A stretch of 64,000 nt of DNA from Flavonifractor sp. An92 (lineage in GTDB: Bacteria; Bacillota; Clostridia; Oscillospirales; Oscillospiraceae): contig NZ_NFGZ01000001.1 of assembly GCF_002159175.1 (NCBI RefSeq), positions 248,001 to 312,000 of the forward strand, in the 5' to 3' direction. The stretch's first letter is position 1; each line of letters begins with the position of its first letter. The position numbers and the translations under genes are program-made. Below, one piece after another: positions 51,351-62,433 of the stretch. The notes under the pieces are model-generated. The model was not told the DNA's origin. It searched no databases and was given only the letters and a program-made list of their open reading frames with translations.

Positions 51351-51806
51351 ATGAGATGTCCTTATTGTGGCAATCTGGAGAGTAAAGTCGTGGATTCCCG
51401 GCCCTCCGACGAGGGCTCCAGCATCCGCCGCCGCCGGGAGTGTCTGGTCTGTCACCGGCGCTTCACCACCTACGAAACCATGGAGAGCCTCCCTTTGGTC
51501 GTCATCAAGCGGGACGGCAGCCGTCAGACCTTTGACAAGAGCAAGGTGCTCAGCGGAATGCTCCGGGCCTGTGAGAAGCGCCCGGTGTCCTTTGACACCC
51601 TGGAGCGCATCGCCAATGAGATCGAGCAGACCCTCCAGAATGAGATGACCCGGGAGATCACCACCACCAACATCGGCGAGATGGTGATGGAGCGGCTGCG
51701 CACGGTGGACGAAGTGGCCTATGTCCGCTTTGCCTCGGTGTACCGCCAGTTCAAGGACATCAGCACCTTTATGGAGGAGCTGAACAAGCTTCTGAAGGAG
51801 AAGTGA
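51351..51806 (+). CDS. nrdR: Transcriptional repressor NrdR
   Basis: A 151-residue repressor of ribonucleotide reductase genes. The zinc ribbon MRCPYC-(26)-CLVCHRRF and the ATP-cone (about 49-139: [28 protein letters not shown]) are complete. Start after GGGAGG. It senses the ATP/dATP balance. No nrd gene is in the window. Confidence 0.96.
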   Translation: MRCPYCGNLESKVVDSRPSDEGSSIRRRRECLVCHRRFTTYETMESLPLVVIKRDGSRQTFDKSKVLSGMLRACEKRPVSFDTLERIANEIEQTLQNEMTREITTTNIGEMVMERLRTVDEVAYVRFASVYRQFKDISTFMEELNKLLKEK

Positions 51807-51810
51807 GCCC

Positions 51811-52866
51811 TCACTCCTCTCCGGCCAGATAGGCGGCGATCCGCTCGCCGTAGTCGGTCACTCCGGCCTCGGCATAGACGCGGGCGTCCCGCTCCATGCG
51901 CTGGGAGTAGTAGGCACTGAAGTCCTCCCCATCCTGATAATCCCGCATCTCCTCCGCGTAGTCCTGCGCGGCGGAGAAGAGCTGCAGGTCCCGGTAGCGC
52001 TCCGGGCTCTGCCCGTAGAGCTCCACCAGGCTGTGCTGATAGGCGTGGTAGCACTCGTGAAGCACCGTATCCAGAATATCGCCCGCATCGTCCTCCGCCA
52101 GGTGTTCCAGGCTGAGGACGATTTGATTTGTCACGGAGTTGTACCGCCCCATGACGCCTTCCTCCAGCTCCGCGGCCCCCACCCGCAGCTCGTGGGGCAC
52201 CCCCAGATAGGTGCGCTCGATATTGGCCACCGTCTGGAGGAGATCCAGCCGCCCGGACATGGGCAGCTTCACCCACACCTCCGCCTGCAGCTGGGTGAGT
52301 TCCTCGATGTGCCCGGAGATGGTGTCCTCCGTGCCGTCGTAGCCGTCCTCCGCCCGCTGGCTGGGCATCAGCAGCACGCCGCCCCGCATGGCTGCGGCCA
52401 GCGCCATGCCCAGTATCACCAGGGTACACGCGCACAGGATGGTGCGCCCTCCCAGCAGGACCACCGCTGTGCGGCGGAGCAGGATGGTCCGGCGCTCCTC
52501 CGGGCGGCGGATGGGGCTAAGGAGCACCCAAAGGCCATATGCCAGCGCCAGAACGCCCCCCACGGCCAGCGCCCCCAGTGCAATTTTGGGGAAATAGCGG
52601 CCGTAGGTCAGCATGGCATACACCTCAAAGGGAAAGAGCACCGTCAGCGACGCATTCAGCCCATTGCGCCGGGTCCGCCGGGAGAGCAGATACCCCACCA
52701 GCACACACCCTACCACCAGCACCCACAGCAGCACCTTGGATTGGCGGCTGCTCAGCGCGAACACGGGGCGGAACAAGATGGTCCGGTACCAGAACATGAC
52801 CATGGTGCTCCAAAACAGCAGATCCAGCCGGTACTCCCAATACTCCATGGTATTGCGCTGCCTCAT
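51811..52866 (-). CDS. Membrane protein with HExxH metallopeptidase motif
   Basis: About 351 residues from the ATG at 52866 (the start is uncertain; ATG 52848 is possible). Four hydrophobic segments (about 10-28, 42-58, 70-110 and 138-160) are followed by a soluble domain. This domain contains LHECYHAYQH (H270, E271, H274), preceded by NSVTNQIVLS, and MERDARVYAE with E325 as a likely third zinc ligand. The layout is that of a gluzincin-type membrane protease. I do not recognise the family. The gene converges on nrdR, four bases apart. Confidence 0.68.
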   Translation of the reverse strand: MRQRNTMEYWEYRLDLLFWSTMVMFWYRTILFRPVFALSSRQSKVLLWVLVVGCVLVGYLLSRRTRRNGLNASLTVLFPFEVYAMLTYGRYFPKIALGALAVGGVLALAYGLWVLLSPIRRPEERRTILLRRTAVVLLGGRTILCACTLVILGMALAAAMRGGVLLMPSQRAEDGYDGTEDTISGHIEELTQLQAEVWVKLPMSGRLDLLQTVANIERTYLGVPHELRVGAAELEEGVMGRYNSVTNQIVLSLEHLAEDDAGDILDTVLHECYHAYQHSLVELYGQSPERYRDLQLFSAAQDYAEEMRDYQDGEDFSAYYSQRMERDARVYAEAGVTDYGERIAAYLAGEE

Positions 52867-53140
52867 CTCCCGTCGCCCCCTCTCTTGTGTACCTCTCATC
52901 ATAGCACACCTGGGCGAACTTGGAAACGGCAATTTGCACCTCCCGCCTCCTCCCCACCAGAAACAATATGAGGACGCGTTCTGGATCGAAAAGTCCGATA
53001 AACGCATATTCTCCTATATTTTGAACTATATTTATACAAAAATATGATGACAAAATATGGTGAAAGTACCCGAAAACGCTGATATAATGGGACTCGTGAA
53101 TCTGCGGCCGGTTCCAGGCCGGCCGGAGGAGCGAGTAAAT

Positions 53141-53776
53141 ATGAATTTTCGGGACCAGGTGACTTTTCGTAATTATGACCGCGAGCGGCTCATCATCGAC
53201 AGCGTGGCCTCCAAGCTGACGGCCGAGGAGAACGCCCTGCGCAACCACATCATCAACGCCATCGTGGACACCCACCGGCCCTACGCCCCCACTGCGGAGG
53301 AGCAGGCCATGGTGGAGACCCTCCAGAGCAAAAACGCCCTGGCCATCGCCGAGGACGGTAAGATCTATTCCATCTACCCCGTCTCCGCCAAGGAGACCCC
53401 CCACCGTGTGACCCTGGCCGACGGCCGCACCACCTACGTTATGTGCGCCATTGACGCGCTGGGGTGCACCTACACCTTCCACCAGGACATCGTGATCGAC
53501 TCGGTGTGCAGCAACAGCGGCGTGCCCATCCACATCGAGGTGAAGGACGGCAAGATCGCCTCCGCCTCTTCCGATGAGATCCGCATCCTCCACGCCGACC
53601 TGAAGGCCAGCGACAACTGGGCCAGCTGCTGCTGCTGCCAGATGCTGTACTTCAACTCCCAGGCCGACTATGACGCCTACGCCAAGGCCCACGACCTCTG
53701 CCCCTGCTGCTCCTTCTGTCTGGATCTGAACGAAGGTCTGACGGTGGGCCGCATGCTCTTCAGCGACGACGAGTAA
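53141..53776 (+). CDS. Alkylmercury-lyase (MerB)-like protein
   Basis: 211 residues from the ATG after GGAGGAGCGAG. YVMCAIDALG gives C102 and D105, matching C96 and D99 of MerB; a Cys cluster CCCC (163-166) lies where the second MerB Cys (C159) is expected, and an extra CPCCSFC (187-193) is present near the end. True organomercurial lyase activity is not certain, since no merR or merA is nearby. The Cys-rich tail suggests metal binding. It has a TATAAT box at 53083 and a strong terminator. Confidence 0.75.
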   Translation: MNFRDQVTFRNYDRERLIIDSVASKLTAEENALRNHIINAIVDTHRPYAPTAEEQAMVETLQSKNALAIAEDGKIYSIYPVSAKETPHRVTLADGRTTYVMCAIDALGCTYTFHQDIVIDSVCSNSGVPIHIEVKDGKIASASSDEIRILHADLKASDNWASCCCCQMLYFNSQADYDAYAKAHDLCPCCSFCLDLNEGLTVGRMLFSDDE

Positions 53777-53787
53777 CATCGAAAAAG

Positions 53788-53821
53788 ACGCCCCCCGGGA
53801 CTGGTCCCGGGGGGCGTTTTT
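53788..53821. terminator. Bidirectional terminator
   Basis: A 14-bp stem (53788-53801 with 53804-53817), A-rich before and T5 after, between the MerB-like gene and the convergent cyuA. Confidence 0.88.
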
Positions 53822-53828
53822 CACGCGA

Positions 53829-55112
53829 TTATTCGTCGCCGAGCATCAGGTGGATGATCTCTTCATTGGTGGAGCGCATGCCGTACTTGCCGATGATGCC
53901 CACGCCCCGGACGGTCTCCTCAATATTGCGCATCACGATACCGTCGCCGTTGTAGAACTGCTGGCCACTCCGGTACAGGTCCAGGCCCAGCAGCGCGCCG
54001 TCAATGGCGGCGGCGATTTTCGCCGCGCAGGAGGGCTTGGCTCCGTCGCACAGGATGCCGGACACCACAGCCAGAGCATTGACCACCGTGTGCTTCACCA
54101 CGTCGAAGCTGCCCTCCGTCAGGTAGGCGATGCCGGCGCCGGCCGCCGCGCCCGCGCTCACTGCGCCGCAGTAGGCCGAGAGGGTGCCGATGCCGGTTTT
54201 CAGATGGATGGCGGTGAGGTTGGACAGGGCCAGAGCCCGATAGAGCTTGTCCTGGGAGGCGTTGACCTCCTTGGCGTACTCGATGACCGGCACGGAGCAG
54301 GTGATGCCCTGGTTGCCGCTGCCGGAGTTGATGACCACCGGCAGCTCACAGCCGCTCATGCGGGCGTCCGAGGCCGCCGCCGCCCGGGCCTTGGCCCGGT
54401 TCTTCACCCCGTCGCCGTAGGCCTCCAGCAGCACCTTGCCCACATTGGCGCCGTAGTCATTGCGCAGGCCCTCGTCGGCGATGGCGGTGTTATAGGCGAT
54501 CTGCCGGTCCAGGATCTCCTGCACGTCCTGAGGGTCCATGGTGGTGATGAAGTCGTAGATGTCTTCCATATTGAGCAGGGAGCGGTCGGTGCGGTGCTCC
54601 GGCTTTTTCGCACCGCTGTCCTGGCATTCCAGCAGCACTTTGCCGTTTTTCTCGATCCCCACAATGTTGGTATGATGGTCCAGGATATGCACCAGGACGG
54701 AGTCCTCGCCCCGCTCCAGGGTCACCAGCAGCTCAAAGTCGTGCTCAGTGTCCAGCATCTCCACCTGGAAGGCGATCTGCTCCAGACAGGCGCGCATCTC
54801 CTCCTGCTGCTCCGGGGTGACCTGGGAGATGACCTCCAGCTTTTTGTCCGCCTCGCCGGCCACGATGCCAGCCGCCGCAGCAGCGGGCATGCCCTTCAGG
54901 CCGCCGGTATTGGGCACGATGACGCTCTTCACGTTCTTGATGATGCTGGGGCTGGCCTGGATCCGCACCCGCTCCGGCATGGCACCCAGCAGCTCCCGGG
55001 CCGTGGCAGCGGCATAGGCCAGCGCGATGGGCTCCGTACAGCCCATGGCGGCAATGAGCTCTTCCCGCAGAATGTCTACATAGGCCTGATAGCGTAGATC
55101 GGTACGTTCCAT
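53829..55112 (-). CDS. cyuA: L-cysteine desulfidase (CyuA/YhaM, UPF0597)
   Basis: A 427-residue enzyme that splits L-cysteine to pyruvate, ammonia and sulfide; members bind a [4Fe-4S] cluster. GCTEPIALAYAAA (24-36) is the family signature, with NTGGLKGMPAAAAAGIVAG and GSGNQGITCSVPVIEYA. Conserved Cys residues (SGCELP, CDGAKPSC) could ligate the cluster. It follows a GGAGGAGA ribosome binding site and is divergent from a LysR gene, with overlapping promoters. Confidence 0.93.
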   Translation of the reverse strand: MERTDLRYQAYVDILREELIAAMGCTEPIALAYAAATARELLGAMPERVRIQASPSIIKNVKSVIVPNTGGLKGMPAAAAAGIVAGEADKKLEVISQVTPEQQEEMRACLEQIAFQVEMLDTEHDFELLVTLERGEDSVLVHILDHHTNIVGIEKNGKVLLECQDSGAKKPEHRTDRSLLNMEDIYDFITTMDPQDVQEILDRQIAYNTAIADEGLRNDYGANVGKVLLEAYGDGVKNRAKARAAAASDARMSGCELPVVINSGSGNQGITCSVPVIEYAKEVNASQDKLYRALALSNLTAIHLKTGIGTLSAYCGAVSAGAAAGAGIAYLTEGSFDVVKHTVVNALAVVSGILCDGAKPSCAAKIAAAIDGALLGLDLYRSGQQFYNGDGIVMRNIEETVRGVGIIGKYGMRSTNEEIIHLMLGDE

Positions 55113-55153
55113 TCCATTCTCCTCCTGACACGGGCGGTCCGGTGCGGCCGCGC

Positions 55154-55201
55154 TTGCTTTCTTATGCCAGGAAGTATATACTACTTATATCATTTTGTGA
55201 A
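55154..55201. promoter_or_regulatory. Overlapping divergent promoters of cyuA and its LysR regulator
   Basis: Forward: TTGCTT (55154-55159) and TATACT (55177-55182), spacing 17. Reverse: TTCACA (55201-55196) and TATACT (55178-55173), spacing 17. Both -10 boxes lie in the palindrome AGTATATACT (55173-55182), so the two promoters face each other and share the same -10 site. A LysR protein bound here could switch between them. Confidence 0.7.
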
Positions 55202-55240
55202 GCTGAATTATTTTAACGGATCATTTGGAAATTTTAAATT

Positions 55241-56164
55241 ATGAATGAGTACCTGGACCTGAAAAAACTGCACTCCTTTGTTACCATCGCCGAAACCGGC
55301 AGCTTCGCCCGGGCGGCGGAGCTTCTGAGCTACTCCCCCGCCACCATCACCGTACAGATCCAACAGCTGGAGCGGGAGCTGGGCACCTGCCTCTTTGACC
55401 GCATTGGGAAAAAGATCTTTCTGACCAACGACGGGCGCAGGCTGTACCATTACGGCCAGCAGCTCCTCCGGCTCAGTGAGGAGACGACCGATGCTCTGCG
55501 GGTGGACGGCTCTCTGCCCGGCGGACGGCTGCGCATCGGCACCATCAACTCCCTGTGCGGTGGGCTGCTCCCGCCCCTGCTCCAGAGTTTCCACCGCCAC
55601 TACCCCGGCGTGTCCATCTCGGTGACCAGCGACACCCCCGCCAACCTCTATGAGCATCTGAGCTACAACGACCTGGACTTTGTCCTGGTGTTGGACGAGC
55701 CGGTGTGCCGCCCCGACTTCGCCTCGGTTCTCCGCCTTCCCATGCGGGTGGAGTTCTGCGCCGCCCCCACACACCCGCTGAACACCGGCAGCGCCGTGTC
55801 TCTGGACGCCCTGCTGGAGCACCCCTGCATCCTGACGGAGAAGGACGCCAGCTACCGCCGCACCCTGGAGCGGGCCCTGGCGGAGCGCAGGCGGTACATC
55901 GCCCCCATCCTGGAGTCGGATGACACGGGCCTCCTCATCCAGCTGCTGACCCAGGGAATGGGCTATTCCGTCCTGCCTCGCTTTCTCATTCAGGACGCGC
56001 TGAACAGCGGCGCGCTGGTGACCCTGCCGGTGCCGGACCTCGAGCTGGAGATCCAGCTGCAAATGTTTTACCACACGGGCAAATATGTGGATCGGGAGAT
56101 GCAGCTCTTTCTCTCCGTGGCCTCCCGGCACCTGTCCCAACTGGTCCAAAGCGGTACATCGTAA
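55241..56164 (+). CDS. LysR-family regulator, probable cyuA activator
   Basis: A 307-residue LysR protein. N-terminal winged HTH (about 1-65) with FVTIAETGSFARAAELLSYSPATITVQIQQLERELG, then a substrate-binding domain (about 92-300). Divergent from cyuA, so it probably responds to cysteine or a related compound. Ends before a strong terminator. Confidence 0.9.
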   Translation: MNEYLDLKKLHSFVTIAETGSFARAAELLSYSPATITVQIQQLERELGTCLFDRIGKKIFLTNDGRRLYHYGQQLLRLSEETTDALRVDGSLPGGRLRIGTINSLCGGLLPPLLQSFHRHYPGVSISVTSDTPANLYEHLSYNDLDFVLVLDEPVCRPDFASVLRLPMRVEFCAAPTHPLNTGSAVSLDALLEHPCILTEKDASYRRTLERALAERRRYIAPILESDDTGLLIQLLTQGMGYSVLPRFLIQDALNSGALVTLPVPDLELEIQLQMFYHTGKYVDREMQLFLSVASRHLSQLVQSGTS

Positions 56165-56168
56165 GAAA

Positions 56169-56199
56169 AACCCCCGGAACAGTCGTTCCGGGGGTTTTG
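56169..56199. terminator. Bidirectional terminator between LysR gene and groEL
   Basis: A 12-bp stem (56169-56180 with 56185-56196, 4-base loop), A5 before and T4 after. Confidence 0.88.
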
Positions 56200-56215
56200 A
56201 AAGTTTGGCGATTGC

Positions 56216-57862
<1,647 letters not shown>

Positions 57863-57942
57863 TTAAGGGGCACTGTCCAAAAGCCCCGAGTGGTTCAAAA
57901 GGAACGAGGAACAAACCTGAACTTCAGGCCCGTTGGGAGAAC

Positions 57943-58303
<361 letters not shown>

Positions 58304-58313
58304 CACGCTTATT

Positions 58314-58342
58314 ATAATATACGCAGATTGCTTTTTGTGCAA
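58314..58342 (-). promoter_or_regulatory. Promoter of groES-groEL
   Basis: On the reverse strand TTGCAC (58342-58337) and TATTAT (58319-58314), spacing 17, directly upstream of the CIRCE element. Confidence 0.8.
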
Positions 58343-58406
58343 GTCTAAATTTTTAAACAATCTGTAAATTCTAAGGCGAATAAACAGAATAACTTGCGAA
58401 ATCTCG

Positions 58407-59381
58407 TCAGATGGAGCTCACGCTCTCTTTTTCTTCGATTTTCTCGTTTCTAGATTGAAACTTTGCGGAGTGGGGCTTCCAGGAGGCGCCTTTCGGGAAA
58501 AAGAACCCCACTTTTTTAGCAGAGAGGGAGACGGAGAGCTGGTCGGTGTCGATGCGCTCCCCGTCCAGGTTGACCATGGACACCCGGTCACATTTGACCT
58601 TCATGGAGGAGCCCCGGCGCAGGGTGACCAGCTCCGGTATTTCCCGGGAACGCCCCGCAGCGTAGAGCTTCACCAGCCGGGCCACGGTGAGGCGGGAGAC
58701 CCCCTTCACCAGCACGAAGTCCAGCAGTCCGTCGTCGGGGACGGCGTCGGGGGAGGGGTTGAAGCCGCCGCCGTAGTACCGCCCGTTGCAGGCGCACAGC
58801 AGGGTGAAGGAGCCGGAGAACTTTTCTCCGTCCACCTCCACCTCGTAGGGGCGGCGGATGCCGGCGATGAGGTTCTTCACCAGGGAGAGCTGGTAGGCCA
58901 TAGGGCCGTTGACCATGGGGTACTTTTTGAACTCCGCCATGCCCAGCCCGATGCGGGCGTCAAAGCCCACCGAGCAGATGTTGAGAGCCAGATGTCCGTT
59001 GCAGTCGATGAGGTCGGCCTGGGCAGTGTCGGGGTCCAGCAGCTCCTTCAGGTCGTAGAAACGGGGGGCGTCGGGGCCGAAGAGGCGGAGGAAGTCGTTT
59101 CCCGAGCCGCAGGGGTACTGGGTGATGGCGGCGTTGGGAAAGCCCGCCGCGCCGTTGGCGATCTCGTTAAGGGTGCCGTCGCCGCCGCAGGCGTAGATGC
59201 GCACCTCCTCGCCGCTCTCCGCGGCGGAGCGGGCGAGCTCCTCGGCGTGGCCGGGATATTGGGTGACGGCCGCCTCCCAGTCCAGCCCCAGCCCGTCCAG
59301 ATGGTGGGCCAGCTTGTGCCGCAGCTCCTCGCTGCGGTTATACATCCCGGCGGTGGGGTTGATGAGGAAAAGGTGCTTCAT
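58407..59381 (-). CDS. Diacylglycerol/lipid kinase family protein (YegS/BmrU type)
   Basis: A 324-residue soluble kinase. NPTAGMYNRSEEL, GGDGTLNEIANG (nucleotide loop) and PCGSGNDFLRLFG are the DAGK catalytic motifs; GGGFNPSPDAVPDDGLLD is the C-terminal family motif. It phosphorylates a membrane lipid with ATP. Its exact lipid is unknown. It lies 24 bases downstream of the SLH-domain gene. Confidence 0.92.
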   Translation of the reverse strand: MKHLFLINPTAGMYNRSEELRHKLAHHLDGLGLDWEAAVTQYPGHAEELARSAAESGEEVRIYACGGDGTLNEIANGAAGFPNAAITQYPCGSGNDFLRLFGPDAPRFYDLKELLDPDTAQADLIDCNGHLALNICSVGFDARIGLGMAEFKKYPMVNGPMAYQLSLVKNLIAGIRRPYEVEVDGEKFSGSFTLLCACNGRYYGGGFNPSPDAVPDDGLLDFVLVKGVSRLTVARLVKLYAAGRSREIPELVTLRRGSSMKVKCDRVSMVNLDGERIDTDQLSVSLSAKKVGFFFPKGASWKPHSAKFQSRNEKIEEKESVSSI

Positions 59382-59405
59382 TCCAGTATCCCGTCCTGTC
59401 TGTTT

Positions 59406-60557
59406 TTATGATGAAAAGAGGGTGAGGCGCTGCTCCGCCCGGGCCAGCCGGGAGACGATGCCGGCGGTCTCGGCCCGGGTGATGGTGGCCTTGGGCCGGA
59501 AGGTATAGGAGGAGTCGGTGCCCGCCAGGATGCCCTTGGCATAGAGGCTGTAAATGGCGTCCGCGGCGTAGTCCCCCGCCTTCACGTCGGGGACCGAGGC
59601 CTTCACCTTGGCCAGATCGTTGCGGTTGGGTAGAGATTTGGCCAGAGAGGTGGCGGCGAAAATGCGGGCCATCTCCGCCCGGGTCACCGGCCGGTTGTAG
59701 TTGGAGAACTCGCCGGAGCGAATGATGCCGCTAGCGATGCAGTAGTCCACGGCGGGCTGGTACCACACCCGGTCGTGGTTGGGCTGGGTGTGGAAGTTGT
59801 CGCCGTTCTGGCGGCTCTCCATCCCGGCGGCCAGTTGAAGGGCCTCGGCCACCGTCATGGTGCGCCGGGGGGAAAAATAGTTGTCGCCGGTGCCGCTCAT
59901 CAGGCCCAGGTTGTAGGCCAGATCCACCCACACGTCGAACCAGTCCCGGGGGGACACGTCGTCAAAGTCGGGCAGCACCCCCCGGCTCAGCGGGAAGCGG
60001 GCGGAGGGCACCTGCCGCTCCAGCATGAGCTGAGAGATTTGATAGAAGGGCACCACGGTTTTCTGGCCGTCTTTGGTAAGGACCAGGGTGTCCATGCCCC
60101 CCACCTTGGTGAACTCGGCGGAGTCATAGATGAAATCGTAGAACACCTGGGTGCTCCCGCCGTTGCCGTCGGGGAAGGGCACCAGGCTCAGCACCCCCCA
60201 CTTGGTCCCTTTCTGGGCGATGTACAGCCCGGCGTCCATGTGGTAGAGGGAGCCGTACTCCGGCTGGATGAGGTAGGCGCCGTCCTGGCGGATGACCCCC
60301 AGACGGCTGCCCAGCTGCACCTGGGACAGGCCCAGGGAGAAGTCCAGCACCGAGGTGTACTGCATGGGAATGACGATCTCCCGCTTCAGATTGGCGAAGC
60401 CGAATTTGCCGTCCGGGCTCTGCGCCTTGGCCAGCCCCTCCTGGTAGCCCCAGATGATGGTCCCCTCCGGAGCGGCCAGGGCCAGGGGGCAGAGCAGAGC
60501 GCCGAGAATGGCCAGCGCGCCCGCCGTGCGGAACAGTTGCTTCCAAAACAGAGCCAT
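59406..60557 (-). CDS. SLH-domain envelope protein with WG-type repeats
   Basis: A 383-residue secreted protein. Signal peptide about 1-28 (ALCPLALAA). WG repeat-like units (about 35-165, GKFGFANLKREIVIPMQYTSV and RLGVIRQDGAYLIQPEYGS) are followed by two to three SLH domains (about 195-375, RRTMTVAEALQLAAGM, NRPVTRAEMARIFAAT and PKATITRAETAGIVSRL), which bind cell-wall polymers. It is a wall-attached protein with no visible catalytic domain. Confidence 0.88.
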   Translation of the reverse strand: MALFWKQLFRTAGALAILGALLCPLALAAPEGTIIWGYQEGLAKAQSPDGKFGFANLKREIVIPMQYTSVLDFSLGLSQVQLGSRLGVIRQDGAYLIQPEYGSLYHMDAGLYIAQKGTKWGVLSLVPFPDGNGGSTQVFYDFIYDSAEFTKVGGMDTLVLTKDGQKTVVPFYQISQLMLERQVPSARFPLSRGVLPDFDDVSPRDWFDVWVDLAYNLGLMSGTGDNYFSPRRTMTVAEALQLAAGMESRQNGDNFHTQPNHDRVWYQPAVDYCIASGIIRSGEFSNYNRPVTRAEMARIFAATSLAKSLPNRNDLAKVKASVPDVKAGDYAADAIYSLYAKGILAGTDSSYTFRPKATITRAETAGIVSRLARAEQRLTLFSS

Positions 60558-60578
60558 GCCAAAGTCCTTTCTGTATCT

Positions 60579-61712
60579 TTAGGGCTTGTGATTCCGGTCC
60601 GTATACTGAAAGAGGTCACATTTGAGCATACCGTTGTAGAGCTTGCGGCGCTTGTCGGCGGTGCGGCCGAAGGTGCGCTCGAACTCGGTGTGGGAGGAGA
60701 GGACGCTCACCTTCCATCCGGCGGGCAGCGCCCGCACCGCGGAGCCGAAGGCCCGGTAGAGCACCTCGGCCTCCTGCTTTTCCATAATACGCTCGCCGTA
60801 GGGCGGGTTGGTGACGATGCGCCCGTAGGGCTCGTCCCGGTGGAAGGTCCGGGCGTCGGCCACCTCAAAGCGCACATAGTCCTCCACGCCGGCCTTGACG
60901 GCGTTGTCCCGGGCGATGGCCACGGCGGCGGGGTCGATGTCGCCGCCCCAGATGTCGTAGCTGCCCTGGAACTCCTTGTCCATGGCCTCGTCGGCGGCGT
61001 CCAGCCAGGTCTGGCCGGGGAGCCAGCGCCACTTCTGGGCGGAGAAGGAGCGGTCCAGGCCGGGGGCCCGGTTGAGGGCGATGAGGGCGGCCTCGATGGC
61101 GATGGTGCCCGAGCCGCAGAAGGGGTCACAGAAGGGGTCCTTGCCCCGGTACCGGGACAGCATCACCATGGCGGCGGCCAGGGTCTCCCGCAGGGGGGCG
61201 GCTACGCCCACGGCGCGGTAGCCCCGCTTGTGGAGCCCGGGACCGCTGGTGTCCAGCATGATGGTGACCTCGTCCTTCATGAGGGAGAACTGGATCTGGT
61301 GGAGGGCTCCGGTCTCCGGCAGGGTCTGAAGGCCGTACTTCTCCCCCAGCCGGGCGGCCACCGCCTTCTTGATGATGGACTGACAGGCGGGCACCGAGTG
61401 GAGGGCGGAGTTGAGGGAGTGGCCCTTCACCGGGAAGGCCCCGTCCCGGGGGATGAAGTCCTCCCAGGGGAGGGCGCGGACCCCCTCGAAGAGGGCGTCA
61501 AAATCCCCGGCGAAAAAGCGCCCCAGCACGATGAGCACCCGCTCGCCGGTGCGCAGGTTCAGATTCACCCGGGCGATGTCGGCGGGGGCGGCGGCGCAGA
61601 GCACCCGGCCGTTCTCGGCCTGCACGCCGCTGAGCCCCAGGCGGCGCAGCTCGTCGGCGGCCAGACCCTCTAGGCCGAACAGGGTGGGGATGGCAAGTTG
61701 CAGTTCAGGCAT
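60579..61712 (-). CDS. THUMP-domain class I SAM RNA methyltransferase (RlmK/L-like)
   Basis: A 377-residue RNA N2-guanine methyltransferase. Start chosen at the ATG after GAGGAG (an upstream GTG is possible). Ferredoxin-like and THUMP domains (about 1-155) are followed by the methyltransferase core with DPFCGSGTIAIEAAL, GGDIDPAAVAIARDN and the catalytic VTNPPYGER (about 285-293). It modifies 23S rRNA or a tRNA; the base is not predictable here. It lies 21 bases upstream of the SLH gene. Confidence 0.93.
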   Translation of the reverse strand: MPELQLAIPTLFGLEGLAADELRRLGLSGVQAENGRVLCAAAPADIARVNLNLRTGERVLIVLGRFFAGDFDALFEGVRALPWEDFIPRDGAFPVKGHSLNSALHSVPACQSIIKKAVAARLGEKYGLQTLPETGALHQIQFSLMKDEVTIMLDTSGPGLHKRGYRAVGVAAPLRETLAAAMVMLSRYRGKDPFCDPFCGSGTIAIEAALIALNRAPGLDRSFSAQKWRWLPGQTWLDAADEAMDKEFQGSYDIWGGDIDPAAVAIARDNAVKAGVEDYVRFEVADARTFHRDEPYGRIVTNPPYGERIMEKQEAEVLYRAFGSAVRALPAGWKVSVLSSHTEFERTFGRTADKRRKLYNGMLKCDLFQYTDRNHKP

Positions 61713-61953
61713 AAAAAAACTCCTCACGGAGGCATGGGCCTCCCAGCGATGATAACTGGTTCCAGTATAACGGATTGCGTATCATTAAGCAATTCTTTTG
61801 TGGAAAACCAGGGAAGAAAAGGAGATGGGGAATCCTCTGGTATTTTCCCGGCCGGTATGGTAAAATGGCGGTAACCTCCGGCCGGCTGCTCCGGCCGGAA
61901 CACAGGCTGCCTTCCCCGGCCTCCGACGGCCCGGGGAAAAAGGAGGGAGCGAT
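61713..61953. other. Divergent intergenic region, methyltransferase / NfeD
   Basis: 241 bases with no gene. Holds a CCGGCCGG repeat hairpin near 61878-61903 and TTCCCCGG/CCGGGGAA arms (about 61913-61938) just before the NfeD ribosome binding site. No clear consensus promoter is seen. Confidence 0.4.
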
Positions 61954-62415
61954 ATGTGGCCTGCGAGTATCATCTGGCTCATTCTGATGGTGGTCTTTCT
62001 CGTCGTGGAGGGCCTGACGGTGAGCATGGTGTCCATCTGGTTCGCCCTGGGCGCCCTGGCCGCCACCCTGCTGGCCCTGGCGGTGGACAACATCTGGGTG
62101 CAGATCGCCGTATTCCTGGCGGTGTCGGCGGTGTGTCTGGCGGCCCTGCGGCCCCTGAGCCGCAAATGGCTCACCGGACGGAAGCAGCCCACCAACGCCG
62201 ACCGGGTCATCGGCGCCGAAGGCCTGGTGTGTGAGGCCATCGACAATCTGGCGGGGACCGGGGCTGTGCAGGTGTGCGGCCAGACCTGGACCGCCCGCAG
62301 CGCGGACGGCAGCCCCATTGCCGTGGGGAGCCGCGTTCAGATCCTGCGCATCGAGGGCGTCAAGCTCTTTGTGCAGCCGGCGGACGTGCCGGCCGAGACC
62401 GCAAGCAACCGTTAA
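61954..62415 (+). CDS. NfeD-family membrane protein
   Basis: A 153-residue protein with three hydrophobic segments in the first 70 residues and an OB-fold-like C-terminal domain (about 85-140: GAEGLVCEAIDNLAGTGAVQVCGQTW, GSRVQILRIEG). NfeD proteins work with SPFH proteins in membrane microdomains. It lies 18 bases upstream of an SPFH gene. Short form without the protease domain. Confidence 0.9.
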   Translation: MWPASIIWLILMVVFLVVEGLTVSMVSIWFALGALAATLLALAVDNIWVQIAVFLAVSAVCLAALRPLSRKWLTGRKQPTNADRVIGAEGLVCEAIDNLAGTGAVQVCGQTWTARSADGSPIAVGSRVQILRIEGVKLFVQPADVPAETASNR

Positions 62416-62433
62416 TGTAAGGGAGGAATTGGT

